64,000 bases of DNA, from NCBI GenBank assembly GCA_023105745.1, contig JALGQZ010000009.1:42031359-42095358 (forward strand). Reading direction: 5' to 3'. The notes under the pieces were generated by a model that ran no database searches, was not told where the DNA came from, and worked only from the letters and a program-made list of their open reading frames with translations. Positions 26,057 to 37,905 of the stretch are shown one piece after another (the stretch's first letter is position 1; every line of letters begins with the position of its first letter). The stretch comes from Austropuccinia psidii (taxonomy: Eukaryota > Basidiomycota > Pucciniomycetes > Pucciniales > Sphaerophragmiaceae). The position numbers and the translations under genes were made by a program.

Positions 26057-28232
26057 ATGGATGCCAATACTACTAACACCTCTGATATGGGTCCTCAAAA
26101 GCAATTCAATTCTCCCGAATCTTCTGATATGGAGTGCTCATCAAGTGAAAGTATCATTGCAATTAGTACAGCCATCCCAAATCCACCTCCAGAATTGCCA
26201 GAAGGTATGTTTTTTGAATGGAATTTACTTCTGAACAAATCAGTCTTATCAGTATCTCAATTAATCATAAATAATGCACGAAAGCAACATAGAGGCACCC
26301 CATGCTCATTGGGCTTCTTCCACCGAAATATCTACTGTGGTGCTTTTTGGGGCTGAAATAGAAGTGATTACAAAGGAACAGTTCTTGAACAATTCATCAC
26401 AAATAGCCCCAATATTAGAAGGAATGTCCAAAGATGCACGAGAGAAGCTCCAGGAGGCTAGAGAACTGCTGGTTTCTGATATTGATTGTATGTATAAAAA
26501 ATTGTTATCTCATATATTTCACATTCCACCCTAATTTCTTGGAATTATAACTTTAGGGGTCAAATTGGGCAATACACTACCTCCCAAATCACATGTTAAA
26601 ATTGGTACAATGACAAACATTTCTTCAAAAAGGAAGTTTAAACCTTCAAAGAATCAAGCAAAAAAGAAAATTCGCCGAACTTTTCAATTGGCCCCTGAAG
26701 TTAATGAGGGGGAATCAGGGGATCTTTGTCCTTCTGCTAATGAAAGTAATAATGGACATCCAATAAACATCACAAATGATCACCCTGTTGAGATTCCTGA
26801 GTTTGGAGGTGTAACCAATCATCATGAAAACATTGTTCCACGTCCAAATTTGGACACTCAGGAAGCAACTACTGTTCCCAATGAAAATATTGGTACAGAA
26901 ACTCAAAGAACAGTGGCTGAGGATGAAATTGTATTGACCCATCAATGGATTCAGCTGCTCGTTCACTAACTCTAACTCCAAGTCCTTCGTGCATGAAAAT
27001 TATATTGGAAAATGAAAACAAATTTGATTACATTCTAATGTCATATCATGTATTCAAAAGGGAAGATTGGATCAAATTTAATTCGCTCATTCAAATGACC
27101 TTCATGAAGCGCAAATAACTTGTTCCAAAGGATGAACTTCCGACCAAGCTCCAATGTGGGATTTGCTACAAGAGTTGTAGGGACATTAGAATGAAAGAGT
27201 GGCTTGAAGAGCTCCATGCAGCTGGTAAACAGGCTTTCAGAAATATATACATTGGTATCTCACTAATCTCATTTTTTCATAGGCTTAGATCTGTTTTCAC
27301 CAATATCTGAGGAGCCGTTAATCTATGAGACGATTTGGAATATGTCATTATTTCAAAGCGACATGTCCATACTGGCAGGTTTACCCAAGAGGCTCCATGC
27401 ACTGTATCTATTGGTGCACAATCTTGTTCAACCAAGTCAACATCAAAAGCCGCAAGTTGCCAACATTTTATTTGAAGCCATTGCACTTTATATGGATGAT
27501 CAGAACCCTCCGGTTACATTCAATATTTCTGATTCAGCTTCCAGTGATTCTTTGTCTGTGGAAATTAGTGCTATGCAATATTTGGGCTTCTGTTTGAGTG
27601 TCAACAAGGTTCAACTTGTTCCACAAAGCAATGAAAGTCAATAAGGTACTAGTATCACATCAAAGGGAATTTTAACACCAACTTTGACTGGCTTGGTTGA
27701 TAATATCCTCCAGCTGATGATTGCATTTAATTGGGTGCGGGCACATACTAAGGTTGATTCGAAAACTACTCAGAAAATTGGAAAGCGATTGGTCAAGAGA
27801 GGAGTGGATCCTTTGCAAGAGTTGGTGACCATTCAAGATGAGATGAAGGCTGGAAGGCCATGCTAAAATCTGATTGCAGCATTCCTTACAGGGGGTGTAC
27901 GTGGACTTCTGGTGTGTTCAGCTGATTACCGCATTAGTTCAGCAAAAGGGACCCTTCAGCTTCTGGAAATTACATCAATGCTCAAGAGAAAAGAATCCTT
28001 TCCAGATGAATATATTTGGAAGCGCACAAACAAGTATATATGTGAAATCCTTCATGAAAGCTTTTTCTCGAATCCTTCATCTTCACCAATTTGCCCCAGA
28101 AAATACCGCCTTGCAGAATATTTAGCATTGGATTTTAGTGAGGCTTGGCAAAAAAAACACCCTTTGGAGTCTAATTTAATCATGAACTTACCTAAAAAGG
28201 TTGGTATTGACAAAGAAATTCAAAAGGTGTAG
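26057..28232 (+). pseudogene. Unrecognised multi-exon gene of the MULE (broken)
   Basis: Exons 26057-26204, 26293-26487, 26557 to about 27224, and 27283-28232 join with phase-matched GT-AG introns (26205-26292, 26488-26556, 27225-27282). Reading frame is lost near 26945, and single in-frame TAA codons occur at 27116, 27642 and 27864; otherwise the frame is open to TAG 28230-28232, about 600 residues. The N-terminus is Ser/Asn-rich, followed by a basic segment (SSKRKFKPSKNQAKKKIRR) and an acidic one. A C-x2-C pair (CGICYKSC) lies near 27160. The C-terminal part is globular (LTGLVDNILQLMIAFNWVRA; FLTGGVRGLLVCSADYRISS). I recognise no family. It is arranged head to head with the transposase gene, so it may be a second transposition protein. 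Confidence 0.6.
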
Positions 28233-28439
28233 TAGAGTGTGCGTGTGTCATATTACTTATTATTACCTGTGACCTGTAATTCATCACTATTGAGTGCAGG
28301 ATATGCTTACTGTGCGGAGTCATGACTTCGAACAGCTTTGTGCCAAGCTGCTTATAAGATTGTCCAGTGTGCTTTTGTCACCTGAGTGCAAAAAAAGTCA
28401 CAGGTAACAAGTTGATGCCTCAAGTATCACAATAGAGAA
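28233..28439. other. Spacer between unrecognised gene and SINE
   Basis: No gene or repeat recognised; probably the 3' flank of the preceding gene. Confidence 0.3.
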
Positions 28440-28681
28440 TAATTGTGCTTATGGGAATTTAGTGTAAAAAGAGAAAGATATGAGAGAAGTGATTCCAGGG
28501 ACCTTCTGAGGGGCTTGAACCCACAGAGCCTACCTGTTCCACCAAGGAAGAATGAGTTGGATTTGGTTTGCCGAAGCTATTGTCACCAACCACCCAGGTG
28601 CCCCCGGGTGAGTCTGGCCAGCGCCCAGGATCGAACATGCCACCTCTCAACCAGTTTGGGAGGCAGATGCTCTAACCATTA
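28440..28681 (-). mobile_element. tRNA-derived SINE, head next to the CACTA element
   Basis: Read on the minus strand from 28681, TAATGGTTAGAGCATCTGCC resembles a tRNA A box with the anticodon arm of tRNA-Gly (CTGCCTCCCAA). TGTTCGATCC follows as a B box near 28630. A second B-box-like GGGTTCAAGCC within a stem lies near 28510, suggesting a dimeric head or a second tRNA-derived unit. The right edge coincides with the CACTA insertion point; the 3' end is uncertain. It is not a functional tRNA because the acceptor stem and anticodon arm do not close properly. Confidence 0.6.
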
Positions 28682-28857
28682 CACTGCGCGCATACAGGTG
28701 TTGTTACGCATGCAATGACACCCTGTCGTTGCTACTGTCGCGCATGAGGTTAGGGTTCAAATACTGCAGCGACAGTTGACCACACCCAACGACACTCTCC
28801 CTAAAGGGTGAACCTCAACGACACTTACCCTCCCAACCAAAAACCATCGACGTCATT
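28682..28857 (+). repeat. Left terminal inverted repeat of the CACTA element
   Basis: Matches the complement of 34403-34566, apart from a 12-bp extra segment near 28730 and a few substitutions. Confidence 0.9.
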
Positions 28858-29064
28858 ACTCGCCAGAAATGCTCTTTACTCAGCATGATCAATTGTCAAA
28901 AACGACATTATCTTCACTTCATAATGCCTTATAAGTCCCATCTCTCTGTTTTTCGCTTTTCATTCTCATTTTCTTTTTGTCTTTTTGTTAAATCCTAAAT
29001 CATACTTACCTTATTACCGTTTTTCACAAAACTAACTGAACTTCCATTTCAATTTTTCAAAACT

Positions 29065-30904
29065 TTGATGGCCTCTACAAACCCCACACCTACTATCGAA
29101 CAAGTTACATCAGGAGGTCTTAGCATGGAGCAGGTCCTTCTTTCAATCATGAAAAATCAAGAGACAATCTCTTCGACTATTGGCATGCTGAGAGAGGATG
29201 TTGACAAGCTCAAAATTAGCCCACCCCCTTCCAAGAAAGCAATGGCCAATAATTCTAAAACCCCTGCCAAAAAACTGAGGAATGAAGTCATTCCTGCACG
29301 TTCTCAATCTGAACCACCTGCATCAAAGGTTACACCCCAAAAGAAGCCAGCACCAAGTTCAGCAAAATCAAAATCATCCACAAAGAGTACTCCCTCATCA
29401 TTCAAGACTCCTGTCAAACGTAATCCTTTGCAAATTCAGTCTGTTGATTTCCCCCCTGAATTCAAGGGTGTAAAGGTAAGTCACCCTTTTTCAGATCCAC
29501 ATTTTGTCATAATATTAATTGACTTTCATTATCCAGGATGCTTTTTATAAACATATAAGGATTCTATGGGATATAACTGAAAAAGATGCTATCCCATTTG
29601 CACCTTCTCAAGAAACACTTGTGCAATTTTATTGCAGGTTTTCCAACTCCAAAGACATCGATAATGCTTTGAAAGACTGCAGTAAGATCCCTCTTCTCGA
29701 AAATGAAGCTGATGTGCAAGCTCTTGCAGCAAGACAACTCCAAACAGTAAAGCTAGCCCGTGGAGTCTCAAGGATTGGTGCATCATATCAATCCTATATT
29801 CAAGGTACCCTTGCATGCCTAGGATTTTCGATATGGTCCCCAAACCTTGCACAGAATAGCGAGGATCTGTATAATGTGGCTTGCCGCATTTTGGCGATCA
29901 CCACATTTCAACAAGTTGCTGCAGCTGGAGCATTTGACAATCAAAATGTCAACCTTGCCTTTATCATGCAAACAGGCCTACTACAAAAAACCTACAATCA
30001 CTTCGTTCACTACTTCATGAAGGCACGGTATGACAAGGAAGCAAAAGTAGGAGGTAGTGTCAAGGCTGCAGGTGCCAAGAATTCTATCAATAAGAGCCGT
30101 GAAAGGGTGAGTTGAAAGATTTTTTCTATGGGATTACTTGTAACAGCTAGAATTCCACTGTAGCTTCGCAATGCCCGGCGTGACTTTGCCATTCTACAGA
30201 AATTTCCAAATAGATATCGGCGAGTTATTGAAGACATCAGATCTCACAGTGATGATGAAGCTCACCCAACGAAGGATATTTATATTATAAAAAGACTTCC
30301 TTACCGCTCAAAAAAGGCTAATATCTTTTTTCGCAAGTTGGATGAAGCAATGTTACAATATCACAGGAACATGGGTACAGTCAGTCACCTCCGCACACGA
30401 GTTCTATCCAAAGAGCCAATTGTATCAACCTTTAATACACCACCAAGTCAACTTACAATTGATTTCTATCACATCAAATGGTTCAACAACCTCAGTGAGG
30501 TCGAGAAGAGAGTCATAGTGGATATTCATAGTGTGGCATTTCTTCCTAATCCCGAAGAATCATTACAAGAAAAGAGACATGTAGATGAGAAATGTTCAGA
30601 CAGAGCTTTCAACAAAATACACTATGGAGCAGCTGTGGAAATTTACGATTTACAGGATGAAGTGGATGTTGTGGAAGATGAAGAGGATCAAAATGGCTCC
30701 GAAGCAGGGAGTATTGATTTGGAAGCTCCGAGTGAAAATGAAGGTTCAGAATCTGATGATGGGTTATATGCACCTGGTGAGTATCATTATGAAGATGATG
30801 ATTATAGCAAAAATGAAGGTATTGATGAGGAGGATGAAAATGAGCCAGAAGAGGGCATTTTCCAAACTCATGATGAGATGGAGGGCTTAGAACATGAATC
30901 TTAG
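29065..30904 (+). CDS. CACTA companion protein, function unknown
   Basis: Three exons, 29065-29475, 29537-30106 and 30164-30904, with introns of 61 and 57 nt in matching phase, give 573 residues without stops. The N-terminal ~135 residues are Ser/Pro/Lys-rich and probably disordered. The middle exon is globular and largely helical. The last exon opens LRNARRDFAILQKFPNRYRR and contains SHSDDE and LPYRSKKANIFFRKLD, then a long Asp/Glu-rich tail (about residues 440-573). I recall similar proteins in other rust genomes but know no function. In plant CACTA elements a second protein (TnpA) binds subterminal repeats; this could be an analogue, though I see no homology. Unlike the neighbouring transposase, it has no lesion. 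Confidence 0.8.
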
Positions 30905-31310
30905 GAATTTTTGAGCATATCACAGCGTTATTATTTGGTTGTTTTCTTTTGATGTATAGGGAATGTGTATATGAATGTAATATACTTGCATTGTGTTTGA
31001 AATGCCCCACGAATTTGGAGATAATTAAACGGAGAATAACAGTTTAAATCCTCATCAAATTATTGAGGGGGATTAATCAAGTGCTCTGTAGGAACACTCA
31101 TGCTTCAATCTTGTATCAAAGGCTCTTGCGTTATATAGGAACTGCTTTGGCTTTATTTTGGTTATATTAATCAAAAGTTGCAAATAAGTTCTTTATATTT
31201 CTAACAAATTGGAAATTAATTACAAAGCTCATACGAATTAGAAGCGAAGTTTTTTCAATCAAGCAGCGTCTTGGTTGAAAATTGACATTGAAAGAAAGAC
31301 AACATTCTGG

Positions 31311-34247
31311 TCAAAATGGAATTACACGGTTATGTGCACAAAGCATTATCCCATTAAAGGGAACTCTGAAGACTTCATTTTCAACTAATCGATAAGCAGC
31401 CAGAGAGATAATGTTATTGGGATTAACCATTATGAATTGGTTAGATAAAAAAGTGCCCACAAAAACCCCCAACAGCTGGAGGTAATATCCAACATAGCCA
31501 GGAGGGTATTTGGGAGAGAGGTATTTGTTCTTTATCTTCTGAAGGAAAATTCCCACCCGTGTTTCACTCATGTGGGACCCATGAAATTCATAAATGCCAC
31601 ATACTTTCCCAAACTTCATGCACCGGTCTGACTTGTAAAAAACAATATTATTCGGAGCCATTACCGAAAGAGACCCCCGTTCGTTTGGGAGTGGCCATGA
31701 GCGCATGGTCTTTGCAAATCGGGACAAAATGAAAGACCCAGGCGGATGTGGCAAATGTGAACAGTCACACACATCTGCTCCCTCCCCCCTCAAGAGCTCC
31801 AGCATACTCCGATATACATCATTTCCCACCTCAGTTCTATGCCCTCTTGTTGGTCCACTCCCATCCCCATGATTGATGATTTCATTGATCTTATTATACC
31901 CACCCAGAATTCGCTGTGTGGCCAATGCTCTCTTTAATATTGTCCCATGAATTTCACCTATATAAATACCCCCAATCAATGCCACTTATTTTCTTCAAAA
32001 AATGCAAAAATTAACCCACCTATTTTATTATTTGTGGGAACCCTTTGAAGTGCTCCAATCATTCTCTCCCCCGCGAATTCGGAAACACCCATCATTGGAC
32101 CCCACAGCTTAAGTTGCTCGGGGATGTGGAGGGCCAAATGGTGATTTGGTTTGATTCGTGGGTTGTTGAATAGCTCTCTTGATGAGGTTGTGTAGCGATT
32201 ATATGCATGGAAAAACCTCCCCGCATGACCATCACGTACAATTGGTGTAGTTGCAATCCTGGTGCATTGCACCAAATCACCCATGTTTTGCAAAAACTTA
32301 CCCCTATTGGATTTGACATCAATAACCTCAGCCGTTTCTATATATAGCTCTGGAATAATTAGTGGGATAACAAGGGTAAAAAGTGACAGCCATTGAGCGG
32401 CTTTGAGTTTGCCATGACTAGGTGAGCCCAAATTGTGTGGGAGCCTTGAGGAGCCACTCGGTTGAACAATGGTTTTCAGCAAATCTCGAAAACGTTCAAT
32501 GTCATTGGTACTCATAAACCCCCCACCCACTCCTTCACCCAGTTTGAGATCATTTGAATCTGATGAGTACATAGAACTATTACATTCATCTGATTCTTCT
32601 TCATCTTCATGTAGCTGGTCTTCCATCTTAACTCTCTTGTTTTTCTTCATAGCATGTTTAATAGCTCTCTTTTTTTCTTGCCCAATGCTTTGGAACCCCA
32701 AGCGATAACGGAAGTGCTCTGGTAGAATTCCTTCTAACCAGTTATGTAAAACTCCCAGTGCAATGTGCATGTGAGGTATGCGATACGGAAGCCTGTTCAG
32801 TTCAGACCATTGTACACCAGTCTTTGCACGTATATCTTCTTGAGCTGACAATGTTGATACCCGATTCCATTCTTGGGACATTTCCAAAATCTCATGGCCA
32901 GTTCTTTTGCTTCCCATTTTCATTGACTGCAGCTCATTCAGACTCGTCTTGCACCAGCTGCAAAATTGTGATGCAGAATGAGAGCCGAAACCTGCTACCT
33001 TATGGATTGCAACAAGATCCCCACATAATGCCAGAAGTTGGATATACACTTCTCGTCCCTGAGGGTTCTGAGGTGTACATATAGTAACACCATCTTTTAG
33101 TACCAAAAGCTCATCAATGAGTGGTCTAAGGCAGCTGGAAATTGTGACAACATTGGGAGAATTCGGCCCTGGAATTATTGAATATAGTAGGGAGAATTTA
33201 GCCTTGTGACACATATTCGGGGGCAAATTCAGACAGGTCAGAATTACACATCCCAAGCTCTCTTGCTTTCCGGAAAGTTTGTTTCCATGGGGATTGAACC
33301 AATCAACGAATAAGGAAAATGCAAGTCGAAGAGGATTTCGATCTTTAGGCGACAATGCTGACCAAGTAAATGACTTCCATGCCATGCTGTTTTGGATATC
33401 AGAGACTCCATTGGTTTTGCTAGATTCATGTTCCCAGTGAGATATTTCTTTTTCTATGTTCGGGATGTTTAAAAGCCATTTGACCCACTGAGAAATTCCA
33501 GCTGTGTAGTATACACATTTTGGATTGTTTATTGCACCCAACTCATTTGATTGAATGGTTGAAGGTGGACGAGGTCCTATACCTTTGTCTCGTAAAGCAC
33601 TGAAGTTGGTGATGGAGTTGAAGAGAGAAGTATTGCACCGAGTTTGGCCCATGGGTTTGTAAGTGCAGACCATTGGAACATCGTGGCCTTCATACATAGA
33701 ATAACATTTATGACAACACACAAATGAATTCATTTCAGGATGAAGCTTGAGAGATTTGATGATTGTGCATAGGTCACATTTGGGCTTGAGCTTTGATATA
33801 GTGTCTATTCGCGCAACAGAAATGATGGCATAAACAAATTTATATGCAATGTTGCAGTTTGACCAGCTTAAGGAACATAATAAGTGCAACCAACAAACAA
33901 AGAGGGAAGCAATCGCTGAAAAGAATACAAAAATTATGGTCAATGGAGGTGCAAAAATATAATGAAGTGGATGACCTACTCAGTAGACTATCCTGTGGCT
34001 CCAAAATGCCTTCAACTTCATCTGTTTCTAAGTCAGTAGATTCAATATTGCTTGTGCTGGAGCTTGGCTCTCCCGAGTGAGGGCTAGGAGGTGGTTGGAA
34101 GTTTAATGAATAATTTTTCCTGAGATTAAGGATTTCATTGCGTTAATGCTGGCGTTTGTTGCGTTCTGAGATAAATTTCCCTTGTATTGGTCGATTGGCC
34201 TGATTTGAGATGTGCTTCTTACAAGATTGACAGGTACAGAGTTTCAT
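31311..34247 (-). pseudogene. Tnp2-type CACTA transposase, one premature stop
   Basis: Exons (minus) 34247-33980, 33915-32020 and 31957-31311 with introns of 64 and 62 nt join in frame to 936 residues. The N-terminus has a Cys-rich start (MKLCTCQSCKKH), followed by a Ser/Glu-rich segment and a hydrophobic helix. A C-x2-C cluster (PKCDLC, CCHKC) precedes the transposase core: LFVDWFNPHGNK, CLNLPPNMCHK, IIPGPNSPN, GDLVAIHKVAGFGSH, FCSWC, then HNWLEGILPEHF and RPNHH-like HLALHIPEQLKLWGPM and GERMIGALQRVPTN. This order is that of fungal Tnp2 proteins. A TAA at 34143-34145 (codon 35) interrupts exon 1; otherwise the frame is open, so decay is recent or initiation is downstream. Confidence 0.88.
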
Positions 34248-34402
34248 CTTTTGAAGGTGAAACATGTGATTAACATTTGTGAAGTGGGAGATTTTAACTG
34301 AAAAAAAGAGGTCAAAAGCATTGACAGAGTGAATTCATAAATTGTCACGAAGATTGATTGAGCAAAGAATGACGTCGATAGTTTTTGGTTGGGAGGGTAA
34401 AG

Positions 34403-34566
34403 AATGACGTCGATGGTTTTTGGTTGGGAGGGTAAGTGTCGTTGAGGTTCACCCTTTAGGGTGAGTGTCGTTGGGTGTGGTCAACTGTCGCTGCAGTATT
34501 TGAACCCTAACCTCACGCGCGACAGGGTGTCGTTGCATGCGTAACGACACCTGTATGCGCGCAGTG
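34403..34566 (-). repeat. Right terminal inverted repeat of the CACTA element
   Basis: Complement of 28682-28857. The 35 bp immediately inside it (about 34368-34402) repeat its inner end almost exactly (TGACGTCGAT, GGTTGGGAGGG), a tandem duplication absent from the left end. Confidence 0.88.
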
Positions 34567-34569
34567 TTA

Positions 34570-35989
34570 GGTCATTCACATCACATTGATTTTAGTTGGT
34601 CCTTTCAGCTCAAAATAACCTCCCCCACAGACCTTTTTTCATTTTTAATTTAATCACTCAAACCTAACCTTTTCAAAATTAATAATATATTTTTCTTAAA
34701 TATAAAATAATCCTCTCAACCAAAAACTTGTAATCAATACACTGAAGTAAGTTTTTTTTTTAATTTTCAATTTAACAATATTTTCTTTTTATTTTATTGT
34801 TTTTTTTTAAAAAAAAACATTTTTCTTTTTTTTTTAATATTTAAATTATATTTCATATATTTTTATTTATTTTGATCACTGGGGCTCTTACAGCCCCAGC
34901 AATCCAAAAATATTAAAAAAAAAAACATTTTTTTTTTTTAAAATTTTATTTTTTAATATTTAAATTTTATTTAATTTTTCTCTATTTAATTTGATCGATC
35001 AAAAAAAAATAAAAATAAAAACATTCTTTTTTTATTTTTTAAAATTTTATTTATATTTTATTTTTTTTTATTTAAAATGCTCGCTGGGGCTCTTACAGCC
35101 CCAGCGATCAAAAAAAAAATAAAAAAAAAAACATTTTTTTTTTATTTTTTAAAATTTTATTTACATTTTTTCTTTTTATTTAAATGGCACGCTGGGGCTC
35201 TTACAGCCCCAGCAATATTAGAAAAATAAAAAAAAACACATTTTTTTTTTATTTTGTAATATTTAATTTTAATTTTAATTTTTTTATTTAAATTGCTTGA
35301 TGAAAAAAAAAACATTTTTTTTATTTTTTAATATTTAATTTTGTATTTTTTTTTTTTTTTTATTTTGAAAAGAAAACTTTTAATTTTTTTTTTTAAATTT
35401 TATTTAAATTTTATTTTTTTTTATTTAAATTGGTCACTCCCAGCGATCAAAAAAAGATTAAAAAAAAATGATTTTTTTTTATTTTTATCTTTTATTTAAA
35501 TTGCTTTCTGGGGCTCTTACAGCCCCAGCAATCCAAAAAAAAAAATCTTTTTTTTTATTTTTTAATATTTAATTTTTTTATTTAATTTGATTACAATCAA
35601 AAATTTTTAAAAAAAAAATCTTTTTTTTTTTTTAAAAATTTTATTTAAAAGGAAAATCATTTTTTTTACTTCTTAATTATTTTTTTCAATAATTTAAGCT
35701 GCAGCAAGAATGATTTTTTTTAAAAATAAATATTTTTGATTTTTATTTTATTATTATTTTTTTGATTTAATTTCCAAAAAAACTATTTTTGGTTTTTTTT
35801 TGTTAAATTTTATTTTTTTGGATGTTTTGGTGTTAATTCAACTGTAAACTCTGATTTTTTTAAAATAAAAAATTTAACTTTATATTTACTAATTTTTTTT
35901 CAATTTTGTTACAACAATTATTTTTTAAAAAAAAACTTATTTGTTTTTTCTATTAAAATTTAACCAACCATGATTTTTATTTACTTATT
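34570..35989. repeat. Poly(A/T) satellite-like array with GC hairpins
   Basis: Homopolymer-rich DNA with about seven related units of roughly 60-110 bp. Four units carry an identical hairpin, stem CTGGGGCT/AGCCCCAG with loop CTTAC, at about 34881, 35084, 35191 and 35507. Units near 34995, 35295 and 35440 have lost all or part of it (TTGATCGATCAA is a clean internal deletion). It lies between the CACTA insertion and the Tet-like gene, so it could be that gene's promoter or leader. No gene is seen. Confidence 0.8.
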
Positions 35990-36055
35990 TTGCTTTTTTT
36001 AATAAAAATCATTCTAGGGGAAAGCCTCACCTGTCGCTTCTTGCTTTTTCCAATC

Positions 36056-37452
36056 ATGAATCAACAGTCACCATACCAACTCATTGAGCTCCCAAAATGT
36101 ATGGAGTCACTTAATGATGAAGAAAAACATTTCATGGGAAGGACTATTTCACCAGTTGTAAATGATTTTTCTTCATCAATTAGTGACTCAATGCATCCAA
36201 AAACCCTTCAAAACTCAAGCTTACACAGCACAAATGGAAAGGATGAGTCATTTTTGCATTCTGAGGATCATTCCATGGGAAGGACTATTTCACCAGCTGT
36301 GAATGATTCCCCCTTATCCAAAAATGACTCATCTCTAAATAAGAAATCTAATCATTCACATAGAAGATTTCAAATTGCACAAAAATTACTCACCCAAATT
36401 TTGGACCATGCATCAAGAAGCAGAGGCGAATTCAGTACAGTTCCAGTTAAGCCCAAGCCAAATAGAATAAATAAGCTTTTATTACCTTCCATAAATGAAA
36501 CACCAAATCCTTCAATTGTTTTCAATTCAAAAAATCACGAGCCCCTCTTCATTTATCACTTGCATCCATTTCATATTCCTTCTTCAACTTTTACTTCATT
36601 AAATCAATTAATAATATCACTTTACAAATTAGCCCAAAATCGTCCTCATATTAAATCCAATAGTGATCTTATTGATGGTCATATGAAAGGAGTTGGATTT
36701 CGCTGTGGAAGTGATAGTGGTAAATCCTTAGGTGAGTCTTTAGAAAATTATATTCAAGTTTTTTTGTTAATTTTATTCTCCTTTTACTAGGTGTTTATGC
36801 CAGGAAGACCACAATGAATCCAGAAGTATTAGACGCAGATAATGAAGAATGGATGACCCTTTCTCAGTTTGAAAATTTTGTTTCCTCCCGCATCAAGCTT
36901 CTTTCTATGTCTGCTGCCCGTGAGAATAATGAAATCATGCAAGAAGCCCAGCTACCTGAATGGAATCCAATGTTCCACCAAAAGTTACGGTCTTTCTCCA
37001 ATGTAATCATAACAACAAATGGTTTTCATAATTGTGTTCATAGAGATGAAAAGGACATGAATACTTGGACTTATGGTTTGTTCACATTCTTTGACAAATC
37101 AGCCATAAAACCAATTCCATCTCCCATCCGCTCCTGTGGCTATGGCCTCTCATTTCCTGAATACTCCACACTTTTGGATTTTTCTTGCAAACAAGGTATT
37201 ATTGAGCTTCTCTGGAAAACTTTGACCACTTTTCACCAGACCACTCAGCCACCTCCTATTTTTGATGAACTTCCCACCATAACTCACTTTGGCTGTTCTT
37301 TCCAAATCAACTCCAAGCTATATTCAAGAGCTAAAAGCCTTATATGTATGGATCCAATAACCCAAGAAGAGAAGCCATATGGACGTCAAGAAAGGATTCA
37401 AAATGAAAAGCAAAGACATCAACAGAAAAAAATGAAGCTTTCAAAGATATAA
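36056..37452 (+). CDS. Tet-like (TET/JBP-type) 2OG-Fe(II) oxygenase
   Basis: Exons 36056-36731 and 36791-37452 join across a 59-nt intron, giving 445 residues without stops. The N-terminal ~140 residues are Ser/Asn-rich and contain two copies of MGRTISPxVND. The rest resembles the Tet-like oxygenases expanded in rusts: MKGVGFRCGSDSGKSLG, VYARKTT, then NGFHNCVHRDEKD with the iron-binding HxD at 37039-37047, WTYGLFT, GYGLSFPEY, and WKTLTTFHQTT, whose His may be the distal ligand. TET/JBP enzymes oxidise methylated or thymine bases in DNA; the substrate here is unknown. An upstream Met (35990) in frame would add 22 hydrophobic residues; 36056 is preferred. The SNF2 gene follows 453 bp downstream on the same strand. 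Confidence 0.72.
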
Positions 37453-37905
37453 ATTTCTTGTAATTTTCCATTTCTTTTGATGTAGCTTTTCAACCTTAGA
37501 CTAGGATACTTATGCATGAAATGGGATGGTTGATGCAAACTTGAGTACATATTTTCCTTTGATGACTTTCTTGAAATATATGTCCTTAAGTATCCTTAGG
37601 AATTTGCTTCATGTATTCTGTTTGAAGTCAGGACTTCGAATAGAAAGATTTTTCTTGTTCAGAGCTTGATACAATTATATTGACATATCCAAGAATAAAT
37701 TTCCTTGCCTCTCTAAATTGAGCTCTTTTTTTCAAACAATCTTTTATTTAATGTCACATGTTTCTATTTATAATACAAATAGTAACTGCAAACCACAAGC
37801 CGGCCTGATTAGTATCAAAATTACTTTATTATATATTCTTGCTATCCAGTTCATTGCATTTACCATTCATTCCTGTCAAGATCAAACTGAATCTTTTTTC
37901 GAAAT
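37453..37905. other. Spacer between Tet-like and SNF2 genes
   Basis: AT-rich, with no motif recognised. It probably contains the terminator of the Tet-like gene and the promoter of the SNF2 gene. An upstream SNF2 exon here cannot be excluded. Confidence 0.35.

Larger units (their letters stand above)
28682..34566. mobile_element. CACTA (En/Spm) transposon nested in the MULE
   Basis: It begins CACTGCGCGCATACAGG and ends with the inverted complement; both flanks carry TTA (28679-28681 and 34567-34569), the 3-bp duplication typical of CACTA elements. Inverted ends are about 165-176 bp and hold repeated AACGACAC motifs and a CACCCT/AGGGTG palindrome, as expected for subterminal transposase sites. 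Two convergent genes fill the inside: Tnp2 transposase on the minus strand and a 573-residue companion on the plus strand. This 5.9-kb element inserted into the MULE after the MULE itself formed. Confidence 0.9.

Noticed and set aside
28600..28681. Functional tRNA-Gly gene.
   Set aside because: Acceptor stem and anticodon arm do not pair and a SINE-like tail follows.
31311..34247. Assignment of this transposase to the KDZ superfamily.
   Set aside because: CACTG ends, a 3-bp TTA duplication and the Tnp2 motif order point to CACTA/En-Spm.
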